This document shows, in pieces, positions 11,046 to 22,806 of a stretch of 64,000 bases of DNA (position 1 is the stretch's first letter; each line of letters starts with the position of its first letter). The DNA comes from Citrus sinensis (taxonomy: Eukaryota > Streptophyta > Magnoliopsida > Sapindales > Rutaceae). Location of the stretch: contig NC_068564.1 of assembly GCF_022201045.2 (NCBI RefSeq), positions 2,852,001 through 2,916,000 of the forward strand, in the 5' to 3' direction. The translations under genes were made by a program, and so were the position numbers. Below the pieces are notes generated by a model. It searched no databases, had not been told where the DNA came from, and was given only the letters and a program-made list of their open reading frames with translations.

Positions 11046-12635
11046 ATGGCTGAAGCAATCAGAGATGACGAAGGAGACAAGAATCAGAACATGGCTGCTT
11101 GGCTGCTTGGAATCAAAACTCTGAAAATTCAGCCATATCATTTGCCTACCCTAGGTATTATATTTTAATCTTCTTCTCGTTATTCTATACGCACAACTGT
11201 GAATTTAATCAGATCACTTGTCATGCCGTGCCATGCCCCAAAAATAAAAAAAATTGTGTAATTTTTAGGTCCTCAAGATGTGAAAGTACGAATTAAGGCT
11301 CTTGGAATATGTGGAAGTGATGTTCATCACTTCAAGGTGAAAAAGCTTTCTGTCTGTCTCTATGCAAAATCTTGATGATTGTATGATATGCCAAAGGCTG
11401 TCACTGCTTATTGTATGCAAAATGTTGTTTATGATCAGACTATGAGATGTGCCAATTTTATTGTGAAAAAACCTATGGTAATTGGACATGAGTGTGCTGG
11501 GATCATAGAAGAAGTTGGCAGTGAAGTTAAGTCCCTTGAGGTGGGTGATCGTGTGGCTCTAGAACCTGGTATTAGTTGCGGACACTGCAGTCTCTGCAAA
11601 GCTGGTAGCTATAATCTTTGCCCTGAAATGAGATTCTTTGGATCTCCTCCAACCAACGGCTCTCTTGCCCATAAGGTCAATGATCAGATGTTTTCAGCTC
11701 CCCAAACTAGAATTTTTTTAATTTCACATGCGGTATATGTACATAAGAATTGTAAATAACGGAGACATTTTCTTTTTCCTGCAACTAGGTTGTGCATCCA
11801 GCAAAGTTATGTTACAAGTTACCTGACAATGTGAGCTTGGAGGAAGGAGCAATGTGTGAACCCTTAAGTGTTGGTGTCCATGCCTGTCGCCGTGCAAATG
11901 TTGGACCTGAAACCAATGTAATGATCATGGGATCAGGACCGATAGGCCTTGTTACCCTGTTAGCTGCTCGAGCATTTGGTGCCCCCAGAATTATCATCAC
12001 TGATGTTGATGTTCAGCGTCTATCTATTGCAAGGAATCTTGGCGCGGATGAAACAGCTAAAGTCTCAACAGATATCGAGGTTAATTGTCAGATGTAGATG
12101 ATTATCAATCTGTTTTCACTTTCCAAAGTTTTTCTAGACTTTGAAGCTGTGCAAAAACATTGGCAGGATGTTGATACAGATGTGGGGAAGATACAAAATG
12201 CAATGGGTTCAGGCATTGATGTGAGCTTTGATTGTGTTGGGTTTGACAAAACCATGTCAACGGCTTTGAATGCCACTCGTCCAGGAGGCAAAGTTTGCCT
12301 GATAGGATTAGCCAAGACCGAGATGACTGTTGCTCTGACGCCGGCAGCTGCAAGGTGATGAGATATATAATTCACCCTCATTTTTCAACGTTTGAAATAT
12401 AAATTTGGGAAATTTCTGATAAAGGGTTTTGTTGGTTGACAGGGAAGTGGATGTAATTGGCATATTTCGGTATAGGAGCACATGGCCACTCTGCATTGAG
12501 TTTCTGAGAAGCGGCAAGATTGATGTTAAGCCATTGATAACCCACAGGTTTGGCTTCACACAGAAAGAAATAGAAGATGCTTTTGAAATTAGTGCTCAAG
12601 GTGGAAATGCCATCAAGGTTATGTTTAATCTGTGA
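11046..12635 (+). CDS. Sorbitol dehydrogenase-like protein, copy D (divergent intact paralogue)
   Basis: Six exons, 11046-11154, 11269-11336, 11439-11675, 11789-12079, 12167-12354 and 12443-12635, join to 361 aa. Exons 2-6 have exactly the sizes seen in copies B and C. Zinc and NAD motifs are complete: [46 protein letters not shown]. The N-terminus (MAEAIRDDEGDK) differs from B/C, and the region VCLIGLAKTEMTVAL replaces [15 protein letters not shown], so this is a separate clade rather than part of the recent duplication. Pseudogene A is its near-identical sister. Predicted substrate class is polyols; altered specificity is possible but not shown. It is transcribed divergently from copy C. 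Confidence 0.94.
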
Positions 12636-13344
12636 AAAGTGAAGGGGGAAAACTGATATTATGTGTTGTGTCAAAGTATATATGTTGATATACCATCTTG
12701 ATTAACGAGAATCCGTGTCTGCAAGAAATTAAGAAACAATTCTGTCCCAACTTGAGCTCCTCAGTTTTGTCAAAAAAAAGGAAAAAAAAAAATTGACAGT
12801 CTCTAGGCACTAGGGAGAAAAACACATAGCAAAGTGCTGAAGATAGAGCATACAAGACGCACAAAGTATATGCCATATCACTCTGCTAACAATTTTTTCT
12901 TCCAGAATGCATCAATATGCTGCCTATTTACTTTTAATAACTTGATTCCAATAAAAAATAAATAAATACATTATCATTAGCCTCTCTGTAAGATCTTCTG
13001 AAAAAAATATTTTGACAGACACAGAAGGCTCGCACATCCAAGAGCAGAATAGTATAAATTTAAGATGCTTAACCAAGTAAAAGTTTTCACTCTGCAGTTC
13101 ATATGAAACAATTGTACATTCGAAGGTCTCTGCCAAGAGCATTATGATATCATATACTTGCTGCGGTATGCATATCTTATAGGAAAGGCTCCCTCTATAC
13201 ACTTGCAAAGATGTTCTACAGCTTCACTCGCATTTACATTCAAACTGATCTGAACTAGACCTAATTAAGATAGTTATTCTCCTCCAAAGCAGGACCTAGC
13301 AATGGACAGTTGCCTCAAACTTCATGTCACTCAACTGTTCTATT

Positions 13345-13750
13345 TGTCATCCATGCACAAAACTTACACCCAATTATGTCTCGTGCAAAAGTATGCTTTA
13401 AAGAAAGCATGCCATTGGAATACTTTGCTTCATTATTACTTGAAGAACAGCTCATATCCTCCGAACTTATAAGACAGTGTCTTGCCGTTGGCCAGTTCTC
13501 CTGCTCATCATAGCTATATAAGCGCCAGAGAAAATGTAATGAACTTTGTCATCCATGCACAAAAATTACACCCAATTATGTCTCATGCAAAAGTATCCTT
13601 TGAAGAAAGTATGCAATTGGAATACTTTTGCTTAATTCTTACTTGAAGAACAGCTCACATCCTCCGAACTTATAAGGCAGTGTCTTGCGGTTGGCCAGTT
13701 CTCCTGCTCATCATAGCTATATAATCCCCAGAGAAAACGTAATGAACTTT
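13345..13750. repeat. Two-copy tandem repeat of about 203 bp
   Basis: 13345-13546 and 13547-13750 are about 90% alike and begin with TGTCATCCATGCACAAAA. Small indels disrupt any shared reading frame, so this is not a coding repeat. Confidence 0.9.
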
Positions 13751-13804
13751 TTTTTCATAGCACTCCAAGCAATGGAATTTTCTCCTGATACAATTCTAGA
13801 GTTG

Positions 13805-13956
13805 ATTTAGCACATCACTAGAGCTCTAATCAATACTGAAACCACTCTAGCTTCAGGCTTAGATGAGCACCTCAAACATAATTTAGCACATCACTAGAGC
13901 TCTAATCAATACTGAAACCACTCTAGCTTCAGGCTTAGATGAGCACCTCAAACATA
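13805..13956. repeat. Perfect two-copy tandem repeat of 76 bp
   Basis: 13805-13880 is repeated without mismatch at 13881-13956, starting ATTTAGCACATCACTAGAGC. Perfect identity means a very recent event or an assembly artefact. Confidence 0.92.
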
Positions 13957-14205
13957 ATTTATTGTCTCAAGGACTCTGATACTAAACGTTCAAATTGTCA
14001 TAAAAAAAAAGGAAATTCTGAGTACAACTTTGGATCAGAGCTACAATTACAATTATCTCAATTATCTTTGAGCCAATATCAAATTGGTTGAGGTGCAGGT
14101 ACAGCTCATTTCTCTTTCTCCAGGGATATTACCCAGGCACTAACTACACTGATCTACAGTAGTCCATTGTAATTAGTTGCAGCTCTCAATTGATTCCTCT
14201 TTACT

Positions 14206-16008
14206 TTAGATTACATGTGGTTCCATAGAATTAATGGAACTCCAACCAGATGGCTTATACACATCACTCTCCACCATTAATTCTCTAACTCTATTAGCAT
14301 CACCCCATTTATCTGAACCTGCATAAGTATTAGATAAGAGAATATAATTCCCACTGTTAGAAGGATCCAATTCGAGAAGCTTGCCAGTAGCAATCTCAGC
14401 TAGGACCAAGTTCCCATGAAGTTTAGAAGCACTCAGCAGTATTCTCCATACTACAACATCTGGGGCTATTGGCATTGCCTTCATGAACTCATAAGCTTTC
14501 TCTACATTGCCAGAGCGGCTCAAAAGATCAACAACACAACCGTAGTGTTTCATCTCTGGTGTTAGTCCATAAACTTTTTCCATACTTTCAAAATATTGCA
14601 ATCCCTCATCTATCAATCCGGCATGAGTACAAGCTAGTAAAATGCCAACAAAGCTTCCATGAGTTGGCCGAACACCTTCTCTCAACATCTGCATAAATAG
14701 CTCAAGTGCATAATCCGCAAAACCATTCACTGCAAGGCCTGAGATAATTGAAGTCCAGGAAACAGAATCCTTCTTTTCCATCTCATGAAACACAACTAGT
14801 GCATTCTCAACCACCCCACACTTGCAGTACATGTCAATAAGCGAATTCCCCAAATAAAGATCACATTTTGTACCATGCCTTTTTATATAGTCGTGAATTG
14901 CTTTTCCCATGTCCAGTGACCCAATATGGGCACATGCTGAAAGCACGGTTGCCAAAGTGATTTCATCTGGTTTCACCTTAGCTAACATCATTTCACGAAA
15001 AAGCTTCACCGCCTCAACAAATTGGTTACCTCGAGAGTACCCTGTGATCAAAGAAGTCCAAGAAATCACATCCCTTCTGGGCATCTCATCAAAAAGCTTC
15101 TGCGCCTCAATCAAACGCCCAACTTTTGCATACCCAATGATCAAAGCATTCCAGGAAACTATATTTTTGTCAAGCATTTGATTAAAAGCCTCTTGTGCCA
15201 AATCCACCAAACCACGCCGTCCATACACATCTATCAAAGTGTTCCCCAAGTAAACATCAAATTCAATATTGTTTTCTTCAATATATTTAACCATAGAATC
15301 CGCAATATCCCACCTGCCCAAACTACTACAAGCTAAAATAACTTTCACCATTGTCACCGCATCAGCCTTTACATTAACTTCTTGCATAGAATTAAACAAA
15401 GCCAATACCTCTTCAAACCTTTTGCACTGACTATAACCACAAATTAGAGAATTCCAAGAAACCAAATCTCTATTAGTCATTATATCAAACAGTTTCCGCG
15501 CCAACCCCAAACGACCACAAGAGGCATACAAGTGAATCAAAGCATTTGAAACAAAGAGATACGATCCAAATCCAAGCTTCAAAATATGAGCATGAACCTT
15601 TTGGCCATGAAAAACATCCTTAACACGAGCACAAGCCTTGAATACAAAAATAAAGGTCAAATTGTCACCAGTAAATCCTTGATGATACATATTATTGTAC
15701 ATGTCAATGGCTTCATTTGGTTGGTCACTTTGTGACAAACCTTGGATCATATGGTTAAACACCAACAATGTGGGTCGTTCAAGTTGGTTGAAAACAAGAT
15801 GGGCTTTGTCCAAATAAGAGGGAGATAAAGCGTATGACTTGATTACATTAGATATTGAAGATGGGTCCGTGTGGAGGTGGGTTCTAATAAGATTTGCGTG
15901 AAGCTCTTTAATGGAGTTGAGGGAGATTGGTTTCGTGCTTACTCGCTTTGGTTTTTGGGTCGTTGAAGAGGTAGTCAAATGGCGGGTAATGGATCTTGCG
16001 AGTTTCAT
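14206..16008 (-). CDS. PLS-class pentatricopeptide repeat protein with E domain
   Basis: Intron-less 600-aa protein. PPR proteins of this class bind organellar RNA, often for C-to-U editing. The N-terminus is rich in Arg, Ser and Thr and lacks acidic residues (MKLARSITRHLTTSSTTQ), fitting a mitochondrial or plastid targeting peptide. From about residue 35 to 500 there is a run of P, L and S motifs with the signature repeats VSWNSLICGYSQ, VSWNALIIGYAK, ISWTSLITGYSR and SWTSIISGLAVNG. An E domain follows (VVWRILLSASKLHGN, LLELDPSNSGNYILLSNTYA), then a few residues. There is no DYW deaminase domain, so if it edits, it would need a partner supplying it. The lack of introns is typical of the family. 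The target transcript is not predictable here. Confidence 0.95.
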   Translation of the reverse strand: MKLARSITRHLTTSSTTQKPKRVSTKPISLNSIKELHANLIRTHLHTDPSSISNVIKSYALSPSYLDKAHLVFNQLERPTLLVFNHMIQGLSQSDQPNEAIDMYNNMYHQGFTGDNLTFIFVFKACARVKDVFHGQKVHAHILKLGFGSYLFVSNALIHLYASCGRLGLARKLFDIMTNRDLVSWNSLICGYSQCKRFEEVLALFNSMQEVNVKADAVTMVKVILACSSLGRWDIADSMVKYIEENNIEFDVYLGNTLIDVYGRRGLVDLAQEAFNQMLDKNIVSWNALIIGYAKVGRLIEAQKLFDEMPRRDVISWTSLITGYSRGNQFVEAVKLFREMMLAKVKPDEITLATVLSACAHIGSLDMGKAIHDYIKRHGTKCDLYLGNSLIDMYCKCGVVENALVVFHEMEKKDSVSWTSIISGLAVNGFADYALELFMQMLREGVRPTHGSFVGILLACTHAGLIDEGLQYFESMEKVYGLTPEMKHYGCVVDLLSRSGNVEKAYEFMKAMPIAPDVVVWRILLSASKLHGNLVLAEIATGKLLELDPSNSGNYILLSNTYAGSDKWGDANRVRELMVESDVYKPSGWSSINSMEPHVI

Positions 16009-17138
16009 GAAGAGCAGTGCTGGTTACGGAAGAATTGAAGTTGGTTTGAGAGAGGGGTTAGTGTTCGTTAAAAGTTGCACACCTTTCCCTAAAATGCCCC
16101 AACAGGGAAATGAAATGACTTGCACCACCAAAAAATAAATCAAAGAAATTAAGTCCAATCGTCACCAATAATCAATCGGTAGATTCTCAATGCTGCTGCT
16201 GCTGCTGTAAAATCTGAGAGTTTCAGGATGAGAGATGGAAATTGAGGATGTCACGATTAACACTCTGCTTGTGACAATATATCATCAATGGTTAGCCACA
16301 AAAGCAATGAAAGTTGGTCAATCCATTCTGCTCCACGGACTAAATCTGGTCGAACCACCCATAGGAATGGTCCTTCGCTATTGGGTAGCCCTTAAGCTCT
16401 CTCTAAGAATGACACTGCACCAATGCTTTCCAAACTTACACAAATTACCAATTTATGCACATGTGGCAGTTTGGCTAACCAGGAAGTGGATTCGTCTCAT
16501 GACAATGAATTATCTGGGAAGAATTTGTGAAATTTCCTTCCTCAAGATTTGACAACAACTTAGCCAACCAATCCCGAATTGTACCACGCGCTTCACACTG
16601 AAGTTGCTTTGAAATATAATGATTGAAAAGCCTCTGGAATAGAGAATGCTTGCAAGCTGAAGCACGGGTCTCTATGTGACCCTGCAATGGCAGTGGGAAG
16701 AGTATCAGCCGTCTTTGCTTCTTTTGTTGTATATGCAACTTTCTTTAGTTCTCCATTGAATCTTTCTGCTTCCTGCTTTCTGTTTAATTTCTCACCATGA
16801 GTTAATCATCAACTGTGAATGGAACATTGTGATGCTTCTGCTTTAAATTTTTTATTGGTGAATGAAAACTTGATTTCAATGAGCAAGACATTTATAATCA
16901 ACTAAATTCCTCCATGAAGAACGGGGAATTAAACAACAACAGCATTACAAATGAACCCAGATAGTAAATCAGCTTAGAAGTACAACTTTTGAAGTACAGT
17001 TAAGACAACCAAGGCTCACAAACTCCAACAAAGATATAAAATTCAGAATTCGGACACTGTTAATGCAAGAAAAGGCCAAAGAGTACAACTCACTATCTAA
17101 ATCAGCTTTTAGATAGAGTGGTGAAAATATTGGAAAAT
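16009..17138. other. Intergenic between PPR and UGT genes
   Basis: Upstream flank of the PPR gene, a short GCT microsatellite at about 16190-16206, the UGT pseudogene (16300-16770), and AT-rich 3' flank of the first intact UGT gene. Nothing else is recognisable. Confidence 0.6.
16300..16770 (-). pseudogene. UDP-glycosyltransferase pseudogene, internally deleted
   Basis: 16560-16770 on the minus strand matches the 5' part of the intact UGT genes (QKKQRRLILFPLPLQGHI) but becomes frameshifted after the GHI motif. At about 16545 it is joined directly to sequence matching the middle of exon 2 (16303-16545, equivalent to about 17548-17790 of the first intact gene). The rest of exon 1, the intron, the start of exon 2 and the PSPG box are gone. 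It lies just upstream of the PPR start. Confidence 0.85.
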
Positions 17139-18757
17139 CTAGAATGACAAAATGTAACTAATCAAGCTTTCCAGAGATTGATATGAAGAACCACCTTGAA
17201 TTAGACAAAGGTTGAGTTTTTCCTTCAAAATCATAATTCTGACTCTTATTTCCTGCCCCTCAGCCTCCGTCATTACTCTTCTGATTGTCCTTTCAACCTC
17301 CCCTCTCTCCAGCTTCCTTTCCAAATGCAAACCAACTTTCCAAACATCACTAACATATCTTGCATTCACCATTTGGTCACCAAAACAAGGCTGGCATATC
17401 ATGGGGACACCTTCACATATACTTTCCAATGTCGAATTCCAGCCACAATGTGTCCAAAATCCTCCAGTGGCAGGATGAGCTAGCACTTCTTGCTGCGGGG
17501 CCCATTTCACCATATGTCCTCTTCCATCTAGCGTTTCTAGGAACCCTTGTGGCAATGGTTCAATCCATTCTGCTCCACGGACTAATCCTGGCCGTACCAC
17601 CCACAGGAATGGCACCTTGCTGTTGGCTAGGCCCCAAGCTACTTCTAAAAATTCGGTCTCGTTAATTGCAGCAATGCTTCCAAAACTTACATAAATTACA
17701 GATTTTGGTGTTTGTTTATCTAACCAGGAAATTGAGGTTTGGTCATGTGCAAGTAAGCTACTTGAAGAAGCTGAAAAGAACTTGTGAAATGGGCCTATCG
17801 GGAACATTGGAATGGGGAAGTCCTGATGAAATTTGGTTAGAGAAGCAAGTTCAAGATCCTGAAGTGAGTTCCATATGCATCCCGAGGAGACCTTCATCTG
17901 ATTGGTTGCTTCTGTTACCAATCGATGAAGTGTCTCTCGGTAACAGGTTTCAACTACAGGAATGTCTTTCACTCTTAGAGGTGGAAGTTCTGGCACTGGT
18001 GCTTCCGATTGAGAATCTGAACATTGAAGAACAAAAATAGTAAAAGAAGATCATTTTAATATCAAGTACCATTTGCACTGATCATTACTCATTACTATAA
18101 TGAATTACTGTCATAATAACTAAATTATGAAATGTACTAAGAATTCCAATCATCCTAAGGGGAGATTTCTCCAGGGCAAGATTCGATAATCAGACAGTAC
18201 CTACAAATAAAATTATCACTGATACTAGTAGCAAGAACTAATTTGATCGCACCTCGTATTGGGAAGTAACCCTTTTGGCTTAGAACTGGAAAGGCGGAAA
18301 AAACAAGAAATGAAGAGACGCTATTAGTCCTTAACACAATCCTGGAGAGCTTTAGGCTTTCAGCAACAGCCTGAGTGAAGTACCAAGTAGCATCCGTGAT
18401 TAAGCAAGCAATAGGCTCCTTTTCCTCCTCCTCAACATTTGACAACAACTTAGCCAAGCAATTCCGAAATGGCACAACACACTGAACATTAAGTAGTGAA
18501 AGAAGAGCCACTAAATCCGCGGTAGAGGCTTCAGTTTCTGACAAGCTGTCTTCGATTGAACAGAAGGTGAAGTGAGGGTAGTTTGAGGGATTCGGGGAGT
18601 TGAAGTTGGTGTGGATTATGGTGATTGAAAAGCCTTTTGAATAGAGAATGTTTGCAAGCTGAAGCATTGGGTTTATGTGGCCTTGTAAAGGCAGTGGGAA
18701 GAGTATCAGTCTTCTTCCTTTCTTTTGATGAATGTGAGAATCTCCAAGTACATCCAT
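17139..18757 (-). CDS. UDP-glycosyltransferase, UGT76-like, gene 1
   Basis: Family-1 glycosyltransferase moving a sugar, probably glucose from UDP-glucose, to a small hydrophobic acceptor; soluble and cytosolic. Exons 18757-18253 and 18016-17139 join in phase 1 to 460 aa, with the single intron just after the KGYFPI segment, as in UGT76 genes. The N-terminal catalytic His is in LPLQGHINPM (residue 27) and the supporting Asp in ACLITDA. The PSPG donor-binding box (WAPQQEVLAHP, THCGWNSTLES, GVPMICQP, ending DQ) is complete, and the final Gln favours UDP-glucose. The acceptor is unknown. Family members act on hormones, salicylate-related compounds and flavonoids. Gene 2 at 22.8-24.4 kb is a close paralogue. 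Confidence 0.94.
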
Positions 18758-19625
18758 TGAATCTTTCTTCTTTTGGCTTGCTATGTTGTGTTTAATGAAA
18801 GATTCAAATGACTCTGCTTTCTATATTAAATTTGCATTGAGCAACATTAACCGAAGGCCTTAATGCATCTTTTGCCGCAATATCAAAGTAATGCTGGGCC
18901 CATAAAGTAATGATATACAATCCCACCGTGACTAAGATATATTGCTGACTTTTAAAACGTAGAATTATTTAATCAATTACAATATATTTAATTTATTTAT
19001 TATTAGTTTATAAAACAATAAATTCGAATGCTGACCACCACAATCCACCACCAATAATATTATTTTAGCATTCTTTGACATCAATTTTGGTACCAATGGA
19101 GTCTTTATCATTGGAATTACTCGATAGCATATGTAATAGCAGAATCAAAGCTTTTGCTCACTCGTTGTATAGATCCGATCCGCTGACAAGGATTCTAATA
19201 GCACTAGAATTGAAGTTTAAAAAAAATTATCAAAATATGAATGCCCGAAGCAATTTGCAATGGTTCACGGTGATCGTTGGTGAATAATTTTATTTATATT
19301 TATAAATTTAAATAATAAATATAAACTATAAAATTTTTAAGATATTTATAATTATAAAAAATTAATTTAATATAAATAATATTATATATAATAATGTACG
19401 ATATAATACCAAACATTACAAAACTTTATATTATATTACATTATAATAAAATATAGTATATCAAAAACACCTAAAATGTACAAGGAATCCAACAAATGCC
19501 ACCTTTTAAGAGACGGTCGCAATTCGCATGATCTATATAATATACAAACTCACCTTCATAAATTATTGAGCCGACAAATGGAATCTCTTGGTGTTAAGAA
19601 AACTGAGTCTCATGCACAAAGATCA

Positions 19626-19766
19626 ATAAAACAGGGCAAACTCTATCTTACATGCATGTAAGATACATGCCTCTCACATGAATAGTGTATATGTGGGACC
19701 CACACACTATTCATGTGAGAGACATGTATCTTACATGCATGTAAGATAGGGGATCCCATAAAACAG
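19626..19766. mobile_element. 123-bp near-palindromic MITE with 9-bp target duplication
   Basis: Element 19635-19757 is flanked by the perfect direct repeat ATAAAACAG (19626-19634 and 19758-19766). Its arms (19643-19689 and about 19702-19749) are almost perfect inverted complements, beginning CTATCTTACATGCATGTAAG, around a short loop. A transcript would fold into one long hairpin. The 9-bp duplication suggests mobilisation by a Mutator-like transposase. Confidence 0.85.
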
Positions 19767-20016
19767 TTCACTATCAAATATAATTTCGTAAATTTATTTT
19801 ATATTCTATAATGTTCTATAAATAATGCCGACATTATGAATCAACCAGAAGGCTCGTGACAATATTGCACAATGACATCACCCACTAAATTTTGTTTTGA
19901 GATTACAGATCCAATCTTGTCTTTACACCATAACACTAGCACACCAAGTAGGTCAAAAATTAAATGCATATAAAAAGAAAGAGGTGCTTACTTTTTTGAG
20001 TTTGTATGACCCTATC

Positions 20017-21540
20017 TAGGGGTGGGCATGGGTTGGTTTGGGTTGGATTTTAAGTCAACCCAAACCAAACCATAAAAATTTGGATCCAACCCAAACCAAC
20101 CCAAATATTTTTAACCCAAACCAAACCAAACCATTTGAGTTTGGTTTGGGTTTGGTTTGAATTTTATTATCAAAATAATTTTTATTTTAATAAAATTTAA
20201 TTATATCAAAATTATAATAATTATTAATTGTTATTAATTATTAAATTGATATTAAAATATAAAAAATATAGTGGATAAAAATTATAAATTTTACAATAAC
20301 TTAATCCTTAAATTAAAGAATATTAGAAAATCAAAATAAAGTTTAATCACAAAAATTATTATTTCTCAATAAATAAGAACGTACACTTTAATAATAAACT
20401 TTCACAAACATGACATTAACAATCTAATAATAAATTTTGCCACTTTGTTATTTATTTAATTATGCAATATTTGTTTTTATTTATCGTTTTGGTTGTTTTG
20501 CGTTATGTTGTCTACTTATATGTTTAATTTTAGGGAGATTGCCAGTTTCCCCCCTACAGTAATCAACATATATTATTTTTCCCCCTTCTGCTTTTATAAT
20601 GGCCAAAAACTCCTCTAATAATATAAGTTTACAATATTACCCTTATTTTCAACTACTCTTTTATTTATATTTATTCTAAATTAAATAAATCACATGAATA
20701 GAAACTAAATAAAAAATAAAGTATTAAAAATAAGAAATATTTGTTTTGATATGAACAAAAAAATTAATAATAAAATTTTTTTATACTTATTTATTTTTTG
20801 AAAATTTTCTTATAATAAATATATAAGAAAATTATTAGTCAAATGATAAAAAAAATTATTATAAGAAAACTTGATTGACAAATAAAAATTTATTATAAGA
20901 TAAATAATAAAATATTTTACCTATACTTTTTACATTTAATTTTAAAATATTACAAAATATTTATTATAAGAAAATGTTCACAAAATAAATAATTACAAGA
21001 AAAAATTTTATTATTAATTTTTTTACTCATATCAAAATATATATTTCTTGTTTTAATACTTAATATGGGCATTACATTCAATTATTAACCAAAAATTAGC
21101 CGACATCTAGCATATCGGACCCAATCCAAGCCGAGTTATTATTGATCATTAGTAGAGTCTCCTGCTCTTTCTATGATGATCTTTCCATGTGGGAGGAATT
21201 ATTTTTGTAAATAAGAAAAAAAAATTATGTTATTTACAACAATATTTATTTAATTTAAATTTATTTTTACTGTTATTTTCATTTTCTAACTGTTGACAAT
21301 TGATCACGCCGTAAAAAATTTAATGGTGATCTTTCACTTATTTGTGTTAATTTATTTTGTTTTCATTTATTTCATTTGAAAATTTAAGTGTTGGGGTTTT
21401 ATCCATAACCCATGGGTAAACCATACCCAAACCATAATGAAATGGTTTTTTACATAAAACCCACATCTAACCCATTTTAATGATTTACCCAACCCAAACC
21501 ATTTAATTTGATTTGAGTTTGGATAAACCCATGGATTGTG
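20017..21540. mobile_element. Probable hAT-type non-autonomous element with AACCCAAACC motifs
   Basis: It begins TAGGGGTGGGCATGGGTTGG, a typical hAT-like 5' end. Close to both ends (20025-20160 and 21400-21530) lie inverted clusters of GGTTTGGGTT / AACCCAAACC motifs, with AT-rich DNA between. A C-rich block near 20545 may be a nested insertion. The right terminus and target duplication could not be placed, so the limits are approximate and no transposase is visible. Confidence 0.4.
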
Positions 21541-22039
21541 TCATAGAACCTCTTTTAGACTTGCATAAAGCAATACATGCATAAAAAAAGGATGTAAAAA
21601 AGTAATGTAAAATAGTGGCAACCCAATCACTTAGAAAGGATATGCATGAATTAGATAATAATCATAATCATAATATATTATTAGATGGGGCACAAAGGCA
21701 GAGCACCGACGCATTGGCGTTGCCCATTAGACAAGACAAGCAGAGAACCATGTGGCAGCCATAAAACTGAAGTAATAATTTGATTTGCTGCTCCTGTTTT
21801 AGTTAGCTTTTCGGCGGTGTTATCAGCTTATAGGCCCAATGGGCTTATCTCGCCCTCTTATAAGAATCCAAACTTTAGCCCAACTATTGAATGAGTGACG
21901 TTACGTTACCCATGCAGAATTGCAGATGTCTAATCTAAAGTTTCTGACTCATTTTTTCTCCTCCACTAATAATCATATCAAAGGAAAAGGTCGGATAGAA
22001 AATTATGGGTTTTTTTTGGGGAACTCCACAGCTCCACTA

Positions 22040-22230
22040 GAAGAGAGGGTACGTAGTTTGAAGATTTTGGAGAGTTGAAGCTGGTATTGAATTACAGAGG
22101 CTGAGAAGCCTCTGGAATAGAGAATGCTTGCAAGCTGAAGCATGGACTCTTATGCGAAGAGTATCACTCTTATTCCGTTCTTATTGTTGCGTATGTGACT
22201 CTATTTGATTCTCCATTGAATCTTTCTGCT
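22040..22230 (-). pseudogene. UGT 5' gene fragment
   Basis: Minus-strand remnant of the first part of a UGT exon 1 with its leader. It shares with the pseudogene at 16.6 kb the stretch TCTGGAATAGAGAATGCTTG and the upstream leader ATTGAATCTTTCTGCTTCC, but the reading frame around the GHINP motif is deleted. Nothing of exon 2 follows. It shows at least four UGT copies once existed here. Confidence 0.75.
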
Positions 22231-22806
22231 TCCTGCTTTCTGTTTAATTTCTCACTTATACTGTTGTTCATTAGCCGTACACACGTACAATGAGTTAATT
22301 AAATATTTTATTGGTGAACGAAACTTTAGTTTAACGAGCAACAATAATTAATAATCTAATAAATTGCTAAATGAAATATAATGCATTCCTTCACATGAAG
22401 AAGGGGAAATTAAACAACGAGAGCAACACAAACCAACTCACGTCTTTATTCAGCTCACAAATACAAATCCGACTTTTGATTTCCTGTAAGGATCAGAAAT
22501 ATCCAACAAATGCACAAACTTCGGACACTGTTAATGCAAGAAGACTAGAAGAGAGTGCAGGTCACTATCTTATCAGCTTTTTCTTCAACACCCCACAATT
22601 ATTGCAAAAAAAAAAAAATCCCCTTAAACAATATAAACTTGGCCTTGCTACGGATTTTGGATAAGTCCTTCAAGTTTCACTCCTTGGGTTGGGGAACGCT
22701 GATCACATAAATATTCAGAAAGATCTCATTGAATACGGCCGGGACATGCCATGTTTTAATTTTCATACTGCCCTTATTAGAAAGATAGATGTAAGTATTG
22801 GAAAAT

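Larger units (their letters stand above)
12636..14205. other. Intergenic with two separate tandem duplications
   Basis: No convincing gene. 12636-13340 is ordinary AT-rich flank. The rest is mostly the 203-bp and 76-bp tandem repeats listed separately, ending at the 3' side of the PPR gene. Confidence 0.7.
18758..22806. other. Intergenic between the two UGT genes
   Basis: About 4 kb of AT-rich DNA without a supportable gene. It contains a 123-bp hairpin MITE (19635-19757), a block with multiplied AACCCAAACC motifs (20017-21540) and a UGT 5' fragment (22040-22230). The open stretches at 19075-19287 and 22371-22664 have no recognisable domain and are probably chance. Confidence 0.6.
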
